Assembly (NCBI RefSeq): GCF_001879205.1
Contig: NZ_MLFK01000001.1
Coordinates: forward strand, 62,001 to 126,000
Direction of reading: 5' to 3'
Length of the DNA stretch: 64,000 nucleotides
Origin: Flavobacterium johnsoniae
GTDB lineage: Bacteria; Bacteroidota; Bacteroidia; Flavobacteriales; Flavobacteriaceae
Shown here: positions 8,820-16,637 of the stretch, in pieces
Position numbering within the stretch: position 1 is the first letter of the stretch
Layout: every line of letters starts with the position of its first letter
Notes under the pieces: generated by a model
The model's input: only the letters and a program-made list of their open reading frames with translations
Databases searched by the model: none
Told to the model about the DNA's origin: nothing
Position numbers and translations under genes: made by a program

Positions 8820-8913
8820 TGTCTGAAATTTAAAATTTACGGATTATGGTTTTCCGTAATATACTGGTTTTTATTGGGTTTACTTTTGGGTTAATAATTT
8901 AAACCACAAACCA

Positions 8914-9969
8914 ATGGAAATGAATATTCAACTAAAATCATTAGCTGATAAAATAAATCAGCTAAAAAGTAAAATTGAAACAGAAGAATCTACAAAACAT
9001 GCTTTTGTATTGCCTTTTATACATATTTTGGGTTATGATGCTTTTAATCCGCTTGAAGTGGTTCCTGAATTTACTGCCGACCTTGGATTGAAAAAAGGAG
9101 AAAAAGTAGACTATGCAATTTTTCAAAATGGTGAACCAATCATAATTGTCGAATGTAAAAGCTGGAAAGAAAAACTAACAGTACATAATTCACAGTTGTT
9201 TCGCTACTTCCACGTTACAAAAACCAGATTTGCACTTTTAACCAACGGAATTAATTATCAGTTTTTCACTGATTTAGATGATCAAAATAAAATGGATGAA
9301 AAACCATTTCTAGAATTTGATATCTGTAATTTAAAAGAAAATACAATAAATGAAATTGCAAAATTTCATAAAGCCAATTTCGATGTAAACAATATTGTAA
9401 GCAATGCAAGCTCTTTAAAATACATTAAAGAAATAAAAAAACAAATTAATGCAGAGCTGGAAAGCCCTTCTAACGATTTTACCAAACTATTTGCGAATAA
9501 AGTTTATACGGGTCGACTTACTGAAAAAGTCTTAGATGAATTTAAAGATTTAGTCCAGAAATCAGTCAGCCAATATATCAATGACAAAATTAATGATCGA
9601 TTAAATGCCGCTTTAACAAAAGAAACGATCAAACAACAAGATGAAGAAATTACAATAGTTGAAGACGACAATAAAATTGTAACTACAGAAGAAGAACTTG
9701 ATGCTTACCGCATTGTAGTTGCTATTTTACGTCGAAAATTACCAACTAATAGAATTGTCCATCGGGATACACAATCTTATTTCGGAATCTTATTGGATGA
9801 CAATAATAGAAAACCACTATCACGACTGCATTTGAATGGAAGCAAAAAATACATAAGCCTCTTTCATGATAATAAAAATGAAGTTAAAATCGCAATTTCA
9901 TCTATTGATGATATTTATCAATATGAAAAAGAATTATTAGAAACTGTAGCACTTTACGAAACTGAATAA
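8914..9969 (+). CDS. PD-(D/E)xK nuclease, type I restriction R-subunit N-terminal type
   Basis: The first ~140 of 351 residues match the N-terminal nuclease domain of HsdR proteins: helix with TEESTKHAFVLPFIHILGYD, then core GEKVDYAIF (Asp66) and PIIIVECKSW (Glu80-x-Lys82), and a Gln-rich-type turn LTVHNSQLFRYF. Helicase motifs are absent and no HsdM or HsdS gene is near, so it is not a standard restriction system. The remaining ~200 residues are a helical segment and a small mixed domain (~265-350) with LPTNRIVHRDTQSYFGI. Similar stand-alone proteins are common in Bacteroidota. It heads a tight three-gene operon with a PH/SHOCT protein (12-base gap) and a TM2 protein. A second Met at residue 3 is an alternative start. 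Confidence 0.85.
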   Translation: MEMNIQLKSLADKINQLKSKIETEESTKHAFVLPFIHILGYDAFNPLEVVPEFTADLGLKKGEKVDYAIFQNGEPIIIVECKSWKEKLTVHNSQLFRYFHVTKTRFALLTNGINYQFFTDLDDQNKMDEKPFLEFDICNLKENTINEIAKFHKANFDVNNIVSNASSLKYIKEIKKQINAELESPSNDFTKLFANKVYTGRLTEKVLDEFKDLVQKSVSQYINDKINDRLNAALTKETIKQQDEEITIVEDDNKIVTTEEELDAYRIVVAILRRKLPTNRIVHRDTQSYFGILLDDNNRKPLSRLHLNGSKKYISLFHDNKNEVKIAISSIDDIYQYEKELLETVALYETE

Positions 9970-9981
9970 ATTAAAAAAATT

Positions 9982-10584
9982 ATGATAAACGATTTAAAAA
10001 AGTTCTTAAATGAAGAACAAGATCCAAAAGCAGTTGAAAAACTTTTAGTAAAAGTTAATGGACTATTAACTTCGGGAGAACAGGTAGAATATATCGCCGT
10101 TCAAAAAAAACCGGCTATTAATTTATCTCCGGATTGTATTGCATTAACTAACAAACGAATCATTTTCTGCCGACCTAAGAATCTAGGACTATCAATGGAT
10201 TTTCAAGATTATGCATGGAAAGATATTTTGGACTGCCATATGAAAGAAGGCATAATGGGTGCTACATTTTCTATGAAAACAGTAAGAGGAACCATGAACA
10301 TGCTGGATTATTTACCAAAAGCTCAAGCTAGAAAACTTTACCAATTTGCACAGCAAAAGGAAGAGGAAATGATCATTTACAGACGCGAGCATGATCTGGA
10401 AACTAAAAGGGCAATTGCCGGAGGCGGAATTACAGTAAATGCAGGCTTACCAATTCAGCAAAACACAGAACAGAAAGAAGATCCATTGGAAACTCTTCAA
10501 AAATTAAAAAAATTATTAGAAAGCGAAATTATATCGCAAATAGAGTTTGATACGAAAAAAACAGAAATTTTATCAAAAATGTAA
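9982..10584 (+). CDS. Bacterial PH-domain protein with C-terminal SHOCT-like helix pair
   Basis: The 200-residue protein is soluble. Residues ~35-125 fit a bacterial PH domain (EYIAVQKKPAIN, DCIALTNKRIIFCRPK, AWKDILDCHMKEG, ATFSMKTVRGTMNMLDYLPK). A charged helix and a Gly-rich linker follow. The C-terminal ~35 residues (DPLETLQKLKKLLESE, ISQIEFDTKKTEIL) have the SHOCT pattern, a short two-helix oligomerisation module. It is the middle gene of the nuclease/PH/TM2 operon, 3 bases before TM2. SHOCT-PH-TM2 combinations are seen in envelope-associated proteins; role here unknown. Confidence 0.85.
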   Translation: MINDLKKFLNEEQDPKAVEKLLVKVNGLLTSGEQVEYIAVQKKPAINLSPDCIALTNKRIIFCRPKNLGLSMDFQDYAWKDILDCHMKEGIMGATFSMKTVRGTMNMLDYLPKAQARKLYQFAQQKEEEMIIYRREHDLETKRAIAGGGITVNAGLPIQQNTEQKEDPLETLQKLKKLLESEIISQIEFDTKKTEILSKM

Positions 10585-10587
10585 ATT

Positions 10588-10797
10588 ATGAAAAGTAAAC
10601 TAACTGCAACAATTTTGACCTTCTTTTTTGGAGGAATTGGGATTCATAAATTCTATTTAGGACAATCTGGTCAAGGAATTCTTTATTTATTATTCTGTTG
10701 GACTTTTATTCCTTCAATACTAGCTTTTTTTCAATTCTTCGGGCTTTTATTCATGTCAGATCATTCCTTTAATGTAAAATACAATAATGGTTTTTAA
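10588..10797 (+). CDS. TM2-domain membrane protein
   Basis: The 69-residue protein carries the TM2 signature: first helix TATILTFFFGGIGIHKFYLG (with the conserved G-x-x-x-x-H-x-F-Y-L-G turn) and a second helix LYLLFCWTFIPSILAFFQFF. TM2 proteins are small two-helix inner-membrane proteins of unknown function. It is the last gene of the nuclease operon, with a 3-base gap. Its stop codon lies in the loop of a strong inverted repeat. Confidence 0.9.
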   Translation: MKSKLTATILTFFFGGIGIHKFYLGQSGQGILYLLFCWTFIPSILAFFQFFGLLFMSDHSFNVKYNNGF

Positions 10798-10810
10798 AGC
10801 CATTATTGTA
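10780..10810. terminator. Inverted repeat over the TM2 stop codon, probable terminator
   Basis: TACAATAATGG (10780-10790) and CCATTATTGTA (10800-10810) are a perfect 11-bp inverted repeat, with the TM2 stop TAA in the loop. There is no T run after it, so the terminator role is uncertain. Confidence 0.5.
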
Positions 10811-10901
10811 TAAGTGTAAATCCCGTATAAGTACTTATTTCAAAAACCGTAATTCTAACTAGATTTATCACAAAACTAACTAACACAATACCACAAAGCC
10901 T

Positions 10902-11312
10902 ATGCTGAAAAACTACCTCATCTTACTTTTATTATTTACGTTTTATTCCTGTAAAAAAGCTTCTGCTCCGCCCCCGGTACAAATAAATTCATTTTATAAA
11001 ACAGCAGTTACTGCAGATGACCGAAAAACGATTACGCCCGAAGAAGCCAAAACATATCATGTAAACAGAACATATCAATACGAATACAGAACCGGAAATC
11101 CTGGACATTATGAATACAATTACGATGTAAAAGGAGTAAATGTTTTAGGTGATTCGGTTTGTGGCAATATTAACGTTCAGGGAAAATACGGTGCCGGAAT
11201 TTTAAACAGCGATACGGTTGCTGAAATTGAAATTAACACCGAATGGATTTCATACGGAAAATTAAAAGCTCTCGATAAAAAAGGAAACCAATACAATTTA
11301 ATTGTCAAATAA
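10902..11312 (+). CDS. Small lipoprotein of unknown function
   Basis: The 136-residue product has a lipoprotein signal ending in YSC (Cys 17), then KKASAPPP. The mature part is rich in Tyr and Thr, with a YQYEYRTGNPGHYEYNYDV stretch and beta-rich C-terminal half (VLGDSVCGNINVQGKYGAGIL, YGKLKALDKKGNQYNLIVK). I do not recognise a family. It ends two bases before the start of a small secreted cysteine protein and is probably co-transcribed with it. Confidence 0.8.
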   Translation: MLKNYLILLLLFTFYSCKKASAPPPVQINSFYKTAVTADDRKTITPEEAKTYHVNRTYQYEYRTGNPGHYEYNYDVKGVNVLGDSVCGNINVQGKYGAGILNSDTVAEIEINTEWISYGKLKALDKKGNQYNLIVK

Positions 11313-11313
11313 A

Positions 11314-11523
11314 ATGAAATATACTTTACTCTTAGTTTTCGTTTTTCTAACCTCATCACGGCTGCCAGAAACCAGCGTATATATATGCGGTTCAACTGGT
11401 GCAAAAAAATACCATTTAAAAGAAACCTGCCGCGGTTTATCGAGCTGTAGAAGCGAAACAGTAAAAATTTCACTCAAAAAAGCACAAGGTTACGGCCTCA
11501 CACTTTGTGGATGGGAAGATTAG
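11314..11523 (+). CDS. Small secreted cysteine-rich protein
   Basis: The ATG at 11314 is preferred to an in-frame TTG at 11302, which would overlap the preceding gene, because the ATG puts the hydrophobic signal peptide (MKYTLLLVFVFLTSS) first. The 69-residue product has four spaced cysteines in YICGSTGAKKYHL, ETCRGLSSCR and LTLCGWED. A Tyr-His, Cys-x5-Cys pattern of this kind resembles small Ada-like or zinc-ribbon-like modules found at the ends of flavobacterial nucleases, but here it stands alone. Metal binding is inference. A strong terminator overlaps the stop. Confidence 0.75.
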   Translation: MKYTLLLVFVFLTSSRLPETSVYICGSTGAKKYHLKETCRGLSSCRSETVKISLKKAQGYGLTLCGWED

Positions 11524-11544
11524 CATATCTTCCCATTTTTTTTA
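11511..11544 (+). terminator. Intrinsic terminator
   Basis: ATGGGAAGAT (11511-11520) pairs perfectly with ATCTTCCCAT (11527-11536) and is followed by an eight-base T run. The upstream arm is the end of the coding region. Confidence 0.92.
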
Positions 11545-11583
11545 TTTAATTATTTGATAATAATCACTTTACAATAAATTCAC

Positions 11584-11613
11584 ATTAGTTTTATTAATTT
11601 GATTAAAACTAAT
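11584..11613. promoter_or_regulatory. Perfect inverted repeat upstream of the beta-glucosidase gene
   Basis: ATTAGTTTTA (11584-11593) and TAAAACTAAT (11604-11613) are a perfect 10-bp inverted repeat with a 10-base spacer. It could be an operator for the GH1 gene or a local RNA hairpin. Confidence 0.4.
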
Positions 11614-11617
11614 CGTT

Positions 11618-11701
11618 ATGAAATTCTTTAACCTAAAATTCCTGGTATCATTCAAAGAATGGCTTTTTTTAAGAGCCATGCAATCATCTTTCCTACATTA
11701 A
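11618..11701 (+). CDS. Possible short leader peptide (27 residues)
   Basis: An ATG just after the inverted repeat opens a 27-codon frame (begins MKFFNLKFLVSFKEWLF, ends SSFLH) and stops 35 bases before the GH1 start. It is basic and hydrophobic. It may be chance; no independent support is visible. Confidence 0.2.
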   Translation: MKFFNLKFLVSFKEWLFLRAMQSSFLH

Positions 11702-11736
11702 TAAAACTGTTTAAAAATAAAGGAAAGTAATATTGA

Positions 11737-13089
11737 ATGAATAAAGTTGAAAACTCATTTTTGAACAAAAACCAATTTGGTGCAGATTTCTTGTGGGGTG
11801 TTTCTACCGCCGCTTTCCAAATTGAAGGAGCTCATGATTCAGATGGAAAAGGTTCTTCTATCTGGGACGTTTTTACTTCTCAAAAAGGGAAAATAAAAAA
11901 CGGACATCATGCCCTGACTGCCTGCGATTTCTACAACTCATATCAAAACGATATCGATTTGATTCGGGAACTTAATATTCCGAATTTCAGATTCTCTATC
12001 AGCTGGCCCAGAATTATGCCAACAGGAATACATCCTGTAAATCAGGCCGGAATTGATTATTATAATAAAATCATCGATTCGCTGCTCGCATCCGGAATCG
12101 AACCCTGGATTACTCTTTATCACTGGGATTTACCGCACGCTCTCGAAGTAAAAGGAGGCTGGACAAACCGCGAGTCGGTTTCCTGGTTTGCAGAATATGT
12201 AGAAGTGTGCGCTCAGTATTTTGGCGATCGCGTCAAAAACTGGATGGTAATCAACGAGCCATCTGTATTTACTGGAGCTGGTTATTTCCTGGGCATTCAT
12301 GCACCCGGAAAAAAAGGTATTACCAATTACCTAAAAGCTATGCATCATGTAACTTTGGCAACTGCCAAAGGAGCAAAAATTTTGAGAAACAGAATTCCCG
12401 AAGCAAACATCGGAACAACTTTTTCCTGTACGCATATCGAACCCGCGACAGAAAGTTCCAAAGATATTGAAGCCGCAAAACGTGTCGATACTTTGCTCAA
12501 CAGAACTTTTATCGAACCTATTTTAGGATTAGGATATCCGCAAAAAGATCTTCCGGTACTTAAAAAGCTGAACAATTATATTCTGGAAGATGATTTAAAC
12601 AATCTCGCTTTCGATTTTGATTTTATAGGCCTGCAATGTTACACGCGTGAAGTGGTAAAATCTTCTATTTTAACTCCCTATATTGGTGCCGAATTAATTA
12701 GTGCCGAAAAAAGAAACGTCATTTCTACTGAAATGGGCTGGGAAGTTTATCCGCCGGCACTTTATCACGTTTTGAAAAAATTCAATGAATACAATGGAAT
12801 CCGAAAAATTATAATTACTGAAAATGGCGCTGCTTTTCCCGATACTGTTACGAACGGAAAAGTATTCGATATCAAAAGAACACATTATATTCAGGATCAT
12901 TTAGAACAGATTTTAAAAGCCAAAAAAGACGGTTTAAATGTTGAAGGCTATTTTGTTTGGAGTCTGACTGATAACTTCGAATGGGCTGAGGGTTATAATG
13001 CACGTTTCGGATTAATTCATGTTGATTTCGAAACGCAGAAAAGAACCATTAAAAATTCAGGATTGTGGTTTAAGGATTTTTTATCTTAA
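11737..13089 (+). CDS. Glycoside hydrolase family 1 beta-glucosidase
   Basis: The 450-residue protein covers the whole GH1 barrel. It has the N-terminal signature FLWGVSTAAFQIEG, the acid/base Glu174 in VINEPS, the nucleophile Glu362 in IITENGA, and the aglycone/glycone-site motifs LYHWDLPHALE and WSLTDNFEWAEGY near the end. There is no signal peptide, so it acts in the cytoplasm on imported beta-glucosides or cello-oligosaccharides; exact sugar specificity cannot be read. It has its own terminator and no transporter or regulator beside it. Length is normal for the family. Confidence 0.95.
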   Translation: MNKVENSFLNKNQFGADFLWGVSTAAFQIEGAHDSDGKGSSIWDVFTSQKGKIKNGHHALTACDFYNSYQNDIDLIRELNIPNFRFSISWPRIMPTGIHPVNQAGIDYYNKIIDSLLASGIEPWITLYHWDLPHALEVKGGWTNRESVSWFAEYVEVCAQYFGDRVKNWMVINEPSVFTGAGYFLGIHAPGKKGITNYLKAMHHVTLATAKGAKILRNRIPEANIGTTFSCTHIEPATESSKDIEAAKRVDTLLNRTFIEPILGLGYPQKDLPVLKKLNNYILEDDLNNLAFDFDFIGLQCYTREVVKSSILTPYIGAELISAEKRNVISTEMGWEVYPPALYHVLKKFNEYNGIRKIIITENGAAFPDTVTNGKVFDIKRTHYIQDHLEQILKAKKDGLNVEGYFVWSLTDNFEWAEGYNARFGLIHVDFETQKRTIKNSGLWFKDFLS

Positions 13090-13105
13090 ACTGATTCTTA
13101 GAAAT

Positions 13106-13147
13106 ACAAAAAAAGCCTTTCACAATTTAGTGAAAGGCTTTTTTTGT
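13106..13147. terminator. Bidirectional intrinsic terminator
   Basis: ACAAAAAAAGCCTTTCAC and GTGAAAGGCTTTTTTTGT form an 18-bp stem between the convergent GH1 and lipoprotein genes. Confidence 0.92.
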
Positions 13148-13160
13148 ATAAACGCAGCTG

Positions 13161-13526
13161 TCAACGCAATCTAAAATTGTATTGCTGTTTTAAGATTCCA
13201 ATATGAATCTTTCCATTAGCTTTCAAATGAGTCGTTAGAAGGATATATTTTTCTTCCGGATAATTTATATCATAACTAAAAATTGTATCCTTTACTTTAA
13301 CCTGAAGCTGGTGTTTTCCCTCATCAGAGATTGACAGTTCTGCTGTTTCATAGCCCGGCATTGCATTTGTTGCTTTTAAGTTAATTTCATGAACTTTCTT
13401 TTTATCCAAAAGTATTTCAAGTTTTAAGTTATCAAGTTTCATATTTGTTGGCTGTTCAAACGAAACAACATATTTTTTACAACCAAAAGTGCATAAAACG
13501 ATTAACAGTATCAGAAACTTTTTCAT
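13161..13526 (-). CDS. Small lipoprotein of unknown function
   Basis: The 121-residue product has a lipoprotein signal with lipobox FGC (Cys 16) followed by KKYVVSF. The mature part alternates polar and hydrophobic residues (LKLEILLDKKKVHEINLKA, AELSISDEGKHQLQVKVKD), which suggests a small beta sandwich. No family recognised. It is monocistronic, convergent with the beta-glucosidase. Confidence 0.75.
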   Translation of the reverse strand: MKKFLILLIVLCTFGCKKYVVSFEQPTNMKLDNLKLEILLDKKKVHEINLKATNAMPGYETAELSISDEGKHQLQVKVKDTIFSYDINYPEEKYILLTTHLKANGKIHIGILKQQYNFRLR

Positions 13527-13902
13527 AAAAGATATTTTTAAAATGAATAGTAACTACAAATCAAAAATCTATTGTAATCTTTTATAAATATAAATAATTT
13601 TATTCCAATTTCAGTGTTGATAAAAAGCAGGTTTATTGCTTTAGAAAATAGTAATGGGCAGAGGGGGAAATTTCCGAAAATTTATCGTTATAAAAGCAAA
13701 AAAAATCAGTTATTTTCCTGATATTTACTAGGTTCACAAGTTATTTTTTCTTATCTTTATAGTATAAATAACAGTTAATATATGCCGAAAAACAAATTCT
13801 TTAAACGCCTTTTTTATCCTCTTAAAAATTATTTTTTTTACCTCTTATCGCATTTTATTTTTCAAAGTGCTTTCCGTCTTAATTTAGAAAATATTCTACC
13901 TA

Positions 13903-14263
13903 AACTCTTTTCTGCACAAAATATAAATACGCAGGAAATACTACTGCTCAAATTGCAGCCATAATGATCTTTACCGGCTATATTTTCTGAGCCATTCTTT
14001 TAGAAAATATAGACTCAAACTTAAAAAAGATGTCCCTTTTTGGGATGCTCTTTCGACTCTTCATTTTCATTTTCGACTAAATTCTCAATCTCTATGACTT
14101 TATTATCCTCCATAACGCCCTTAGTCTTCTAGGCGGTTTCCAATTTTTATGCTTTTGCAATTCTGTCTTTTTCCTTTTTTTTATAATCTCAGACAACCTT
14201 TTTAGGATTTTTTGTCTCTATTATAATAAAGGTCAGATTGGTTTTATACTCAAATAACGTGTT
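13903..14263 (-). pseudogene. Probable decayed gene remnant
   Basis: The 13527-14309 gap has no intact gene. On the minus strand, 14263 to 14021 reads as protein-like text broken by stops: TLFEYKTNLTFIIIETKNP, then stop, DYKKKEKDRIAKA, stop, KLETA, stop, KTKGVMEDNKVIEIENLVE and ENENEESKEHPKKGHLF. A one-base shift in a T run leads on to FKFESIFSKRMAQKI, stop, PVKIIMAAI, stop, AVVFPAYLYFVQKRV. The charged stretches and the hydrophobic segment look like a former membrane protein. A 10-bp inverted repeat TATATTTTCT/AGAAAATATA lies at 13979-14011. The rest of the gap shows nothing clear. Chance patterns in AT-rich DNA cannot be excluded. Confidence 0.35.
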
Positions 14264-14309
14264 CTAACAAACCTAAATTTACTATGCATTGTATCTTGTT
14301 TGAAGGAAT

Positions 14310-14609
14310 TTTTGGGAATCCCGGGAAAACGCGGGAATTCTGGGAATCCTTTGTCAACAAAGGGCTCAAAGCGCCTTTCCTTTGCCAAAGAAATTAGTTC
14401 ACGTTTTATCTGCAGCATAAAACAAAGTATAAACTAGTTTAAATAACAGTGTAAAAATCCGTAAGACCGAGTTTAATCGGGAAGTATAAATAACGTCTTG
14501 CGGATTCTACACGATTACTTCCCCAAAAATCAATTTGGTATTGCCATTGAAAAACTCTGGATCGACTCCGGACAGCAATACCTATGTCTAATTTTTAAAC
14601 TAAATCAAA
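14310..14609 (+). promoter_or_regulatory. Structured 5' leader of lipopeptide/kinase module, copy 2
   Basis: This region aligns with 5870-6149. Elements: palindrome GTTTTAT-CTGCAG-CATAAAAC (14403-14423); stem A, AATCCGTAAGAC (about 14456-14467) with GTCTTGCGGATT (about 14494-14505), 12 pairs including one G-T; GGGAAGTA (14479-14486) in the loop of stem A pairing with TACTTCCC (14516-14523), a pseudoknot; stem C, GGTATTGC (14537-14544) with GCAATACC (14575-14582), enclosing TCTGGA/TCCGGA. The ATG is 27 bases after stem C, against 28 in copy 1. Compared with copy 1, paired bases changed together (for example TAAGAC/GTCTTG against TAAAAC/GTTTTA). Confidence 0.62.
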
Positions 14610-14789
14610 ATGAAAAAAATATTACTATTCATAACTTTCACACTATTATTCACTATGTTTTCTTGTACTCCGGACGAGATCGAAACTCAACCAAAAAAGA
14701 AAATAGAGAAAAAAGATGGTTTTGCAGGAGGCGAAACCCCTGAAGGTCCTGGCGATGGAGACACTAAAAATCCACCACCAAAAGCTTAA
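14610..14789 (+). CDS. Small proline-rich lipoprotein (lipopeptide), copy 2
   Basis: This 59-residue gene has a lipoprotein signal peptide ending FSC (Cys 19), then TPDEIETQPKKKIEKK and a Gly/Asp/Pro-rich tail ending NPPPKA. It is the clear paralogue of 6150-6341: same signal peptide design, same CT-x-DE start of the mature part, same Lys-rich middle and proline-rich end, but the tail has diverged more than the rest. It is preceded by the conserved structured leader and followed, 57 bases on, by the second TPR kinase. Confidence 0.78.
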   Translation: MKKILLFITFTLLFTMFSCTPDEIETQPKKKIEKKDGFAGGETPEGPGDGDTKNPPPKA

Positions 14790-14828
14790 TAAATATTATA
14801 TTTTTAGTATCTAATTAATTACTATTTT

Positions 14829-14861
14829 CGGGGAAAGTAAACTGATATGTTGCGGTCCCCG
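14829..14861 (+). promoter_or_regulatory. Hairpin enclosing the start codon of TPR kinase 2
   Basis: CGGGGA (14829-14834) pairs with TCCCCG (14856-14861). Inside, GTAAAC (one A bulged) pairs with GTTGC, leaving the ATG (14847-14849) partly in the loop. A seven-base T run follows. The inner stem differs from copy 1 in sequence but still pairs. Confidence 0.58.
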
Positions 14862-16559
14862 TTTTTTTATTTTATTATACTTCTTTTTCTCTTTTCCTGT
14901 AAGGAAAAGAAAACCATTAGCACTAATAACGAATCTATACGAAAAGAGGCACTTACTTTAAGAAATAAAGGAATTCAAAATTCCGAAAAACAAAATTTCA
15001 ATACCGCTTTTTATGAATTCAATAAATCAAAAATACTCTATGAAACTTTAAAAGACAGTGCCAATATAGGTTATATACTTATTGAAATGGCATGTATTCA
15101 ACAAGTCAATGGAGACTATTACGGTAGTAAAGAAACAGTTACTGAAGCACTGCCTTATGTTAAAAAGAATAAACAATATATAGCAAGTATAAACAATAGA
15201 TTAGGGATTGCTGACAAAGAATTATCTCTTTATAACGATGCCATTTTTTACTATAAAGAAGCTGTTAAAGGCTATACAGCAGACCCTGTTGGAAAACAAA
15301 TGGCCTTAAATAATATTGCAGTTGTTTATATTCAACAAAAAAAATATGATAAGGCAATCGCTTTATTAGAATCCTTATTGACCAAAAATTTGCTGCAGGA
15401 GAAAACGTTAGTATCTAAAAAATCTTTAATTATAGATAATCTTGGTTATGCTTATTTTAAGAAAGGAATGGATGAAAAAGGATTGCATTTAATGAATGAA
15501 GGACTGCAAATAAGACAAGAAATTAAAGATACTTATGGAAGCATAGAAAGTTATCTGCACCTTGCTGATTATTATGCTAAAAAAAACCTTCAAAAATCAG
15601 ACGAAAACGCCCTATTAGCTTACAATACAGCCACAAAACTAAATAGTGTTGATGAAAGATTAGAGGCACTCCAAATTTTAATTTCGAATAACCATAGTGC
15701 CCAGGACAGCAGATATGTCCAAAAGTATTTTACTTTAAATGACAGCATCATTAAGGTTAGAAATAACTTCAAAAACAAATTTGCTAAAATTAAATATGAT
15801 GCTAAAAAAGAAAAAGACGAGAATGCAAAACTTCGTTTAGAAAAAGCAGAAAATCTATTAGCACTTCAAAAAGCTAAATACCTGCGAATTGTATTTGTAA
15901 TCGTTTTTATCTTTCTAGTCATTTTGATAGCCATCTTAATACGTTATTTTAAAAATAAAAACAAAGCTATAGAGTTTAAAACTTCATATAATACTGAAAC
16001 TCGTATTGCTAAAAAAATCCATGACGAACTGGCAAACGACGTATTTCATGTGATTGCTTTTGCCGAATCTCAGCCTTTATCTACCGAAAGCACCAAAGAG
16101 AATCTACTTCAAAAATTAGATGATATTTATGGTCGTGTGAGAGGAATCTCTAAAGAAAATAATAGAATTGATACCGGAATAACTTTTACCAAAAGCATAA
16201 AAGAAATGCTGTCCACTTATAATACCAGAGAAAGAAATATCATGGTTACTAATTTAGAAAGCATAAACTGGGAAAATATCGATGATGTTAAAAAGATTGC
16301 CATCAGCCGAATTCTACAGGAATTAATGGTGAATATGAAGAAACACAGTAAGGCAAATCTTGTGGTAATCAAATTTGACAGCGATCAAAAATCAATCTTA
16401 ATAAATTACACAGACAATGGCCAAGGGTGCGAGAAAGCGAATATGGTAAAAAATGGACTTCAAAATATGGAAAGCCGTATTCAGGCAGTGAAAGGAACTA
16501 TCGATTTTGATACAGAACCTGATAAAGGTTTTAGAGCAAAACTTACTATGCCTAAATAA
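14847..16559 (+). CDS. TPR-repeat sensor histidine kinase, copy 2
   Basis: The 570-residue paralogue of the kinase at 6396-8096 has the same architecture: MLRSP start, hydrophobic N terminus with FSCKEK, TPR repeats to ~295, coiled coil, membrane helix at ~345-368, HisKA_3-like box RIAKKIHDELAND (His 392), N box ELMVNMKKHS, G1 NYTDNGQGCE and NGLQNMESR. The segment around NNFKNKFAKIKYDAKKEK is nearly identical in both copies, while the TPR part differs more. No response regulator follows; a terminator and an opposite-strand gene come next. It may signal through the regulator at 8103-8771. Confidence 0.9.
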   Translation: MLRSPFFYFIILLFLFSCKEKKTISTNNESIRKEALTLRNKGIQNSEKQNFNTAFYEFNKSKILYETLKDSANIGYILIEMACIQQVNGDYYGSKETVTEALPYVKKNKQYIASINNRLGIADKELSLYNDAIFYYKEAVKGYTADPVGKQMALNNIAVVYIQQKKYDKAIALLESLLTKNLLQEKTLVSKKSLIIDNLGYAYFKKGMDEKGLHLMNEGLQIRQEIKDTYGSIESYLHLADYYAKKNLQKSDENALLAYNTATKLNSVDERLEALQILISNNHSAQDSRYVQKYFTLNDSIIKVRNNFKNKFAKIKYDAKKEKDENAKLRLEKAENLLALQKAKYLRIVFVIVFIFLVILIAILIRYFKNKNKAIEFKTSYNTETRIAKKIHDELANDVFHVIAFAESQPLSTESTKENLLQKLDDIYGRVRGISKENNRIDTGITFTKSIKEMLSTYNTRERNIMVTNLESINWENIDDVKKIAISRILQELMVNMKKHSKANLVVIKFDSDQKSILINYTDNGQGCEKANMVKNGLQNMESRIQAVKGTIDFDTEPDKGFRAKLTMPK

Positions 16560-16569
16560 ATTAAAATAT

Positions 16570-16602
16570 AAAGCCTTTCAAGAATACTCTCGAAAGGCTT
16601 TT
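16570..16602. terminator. Intrinsic terminator (recurrent type)
   Basis: AAAGCCTTTC and GAAAGGCTTT form a 10-bp stem with loop AAGAATACTCTC and a T run. Almost the same 33-base sequence occurs at 19163-19195. Confidence 0.88.
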
Positions 16603-16637
16603 CTTCAAAAAACAAGTAATATTATAACCTCTTCAGC

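Noticed and set aside
8914..9969. A complete type I restriction-modification system
   Set aside because: Only the nuclease-type domain is present; there is no helicase part, methylase or specificity gene nearby.
12207..12470. Plus-strand frame inside the beta-glucosidase gene
   Set aside because: Out-of-frame shadow of a well-supported GH1 gene; Cys/Tyr/Arg-rich product with no family features.
13782..13964. Plus-strand open frame of 60 codons in the 13.5-14.3 kb gap
   Set aside because: Its hydrophobic product looks like the antisense of AT-rich, Lys/Glu-rich minus-strand text; no start or family signal supports it.
14233..14418. Minus-strand open frame of 61 codons upstream of lipopeptide copy 2
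   Set aside because: It runs through the conserved leader and palindromes, has no protein-like character, and no counterpart exists in the copy 1 leader.
14498..14743. Plus-strand frame of 81 codons overlapping lipopeptide copy 2
   Set aside because: It overlaps the true 59-residue lipoprotein frame, which has a signal peptide and a paralogue.
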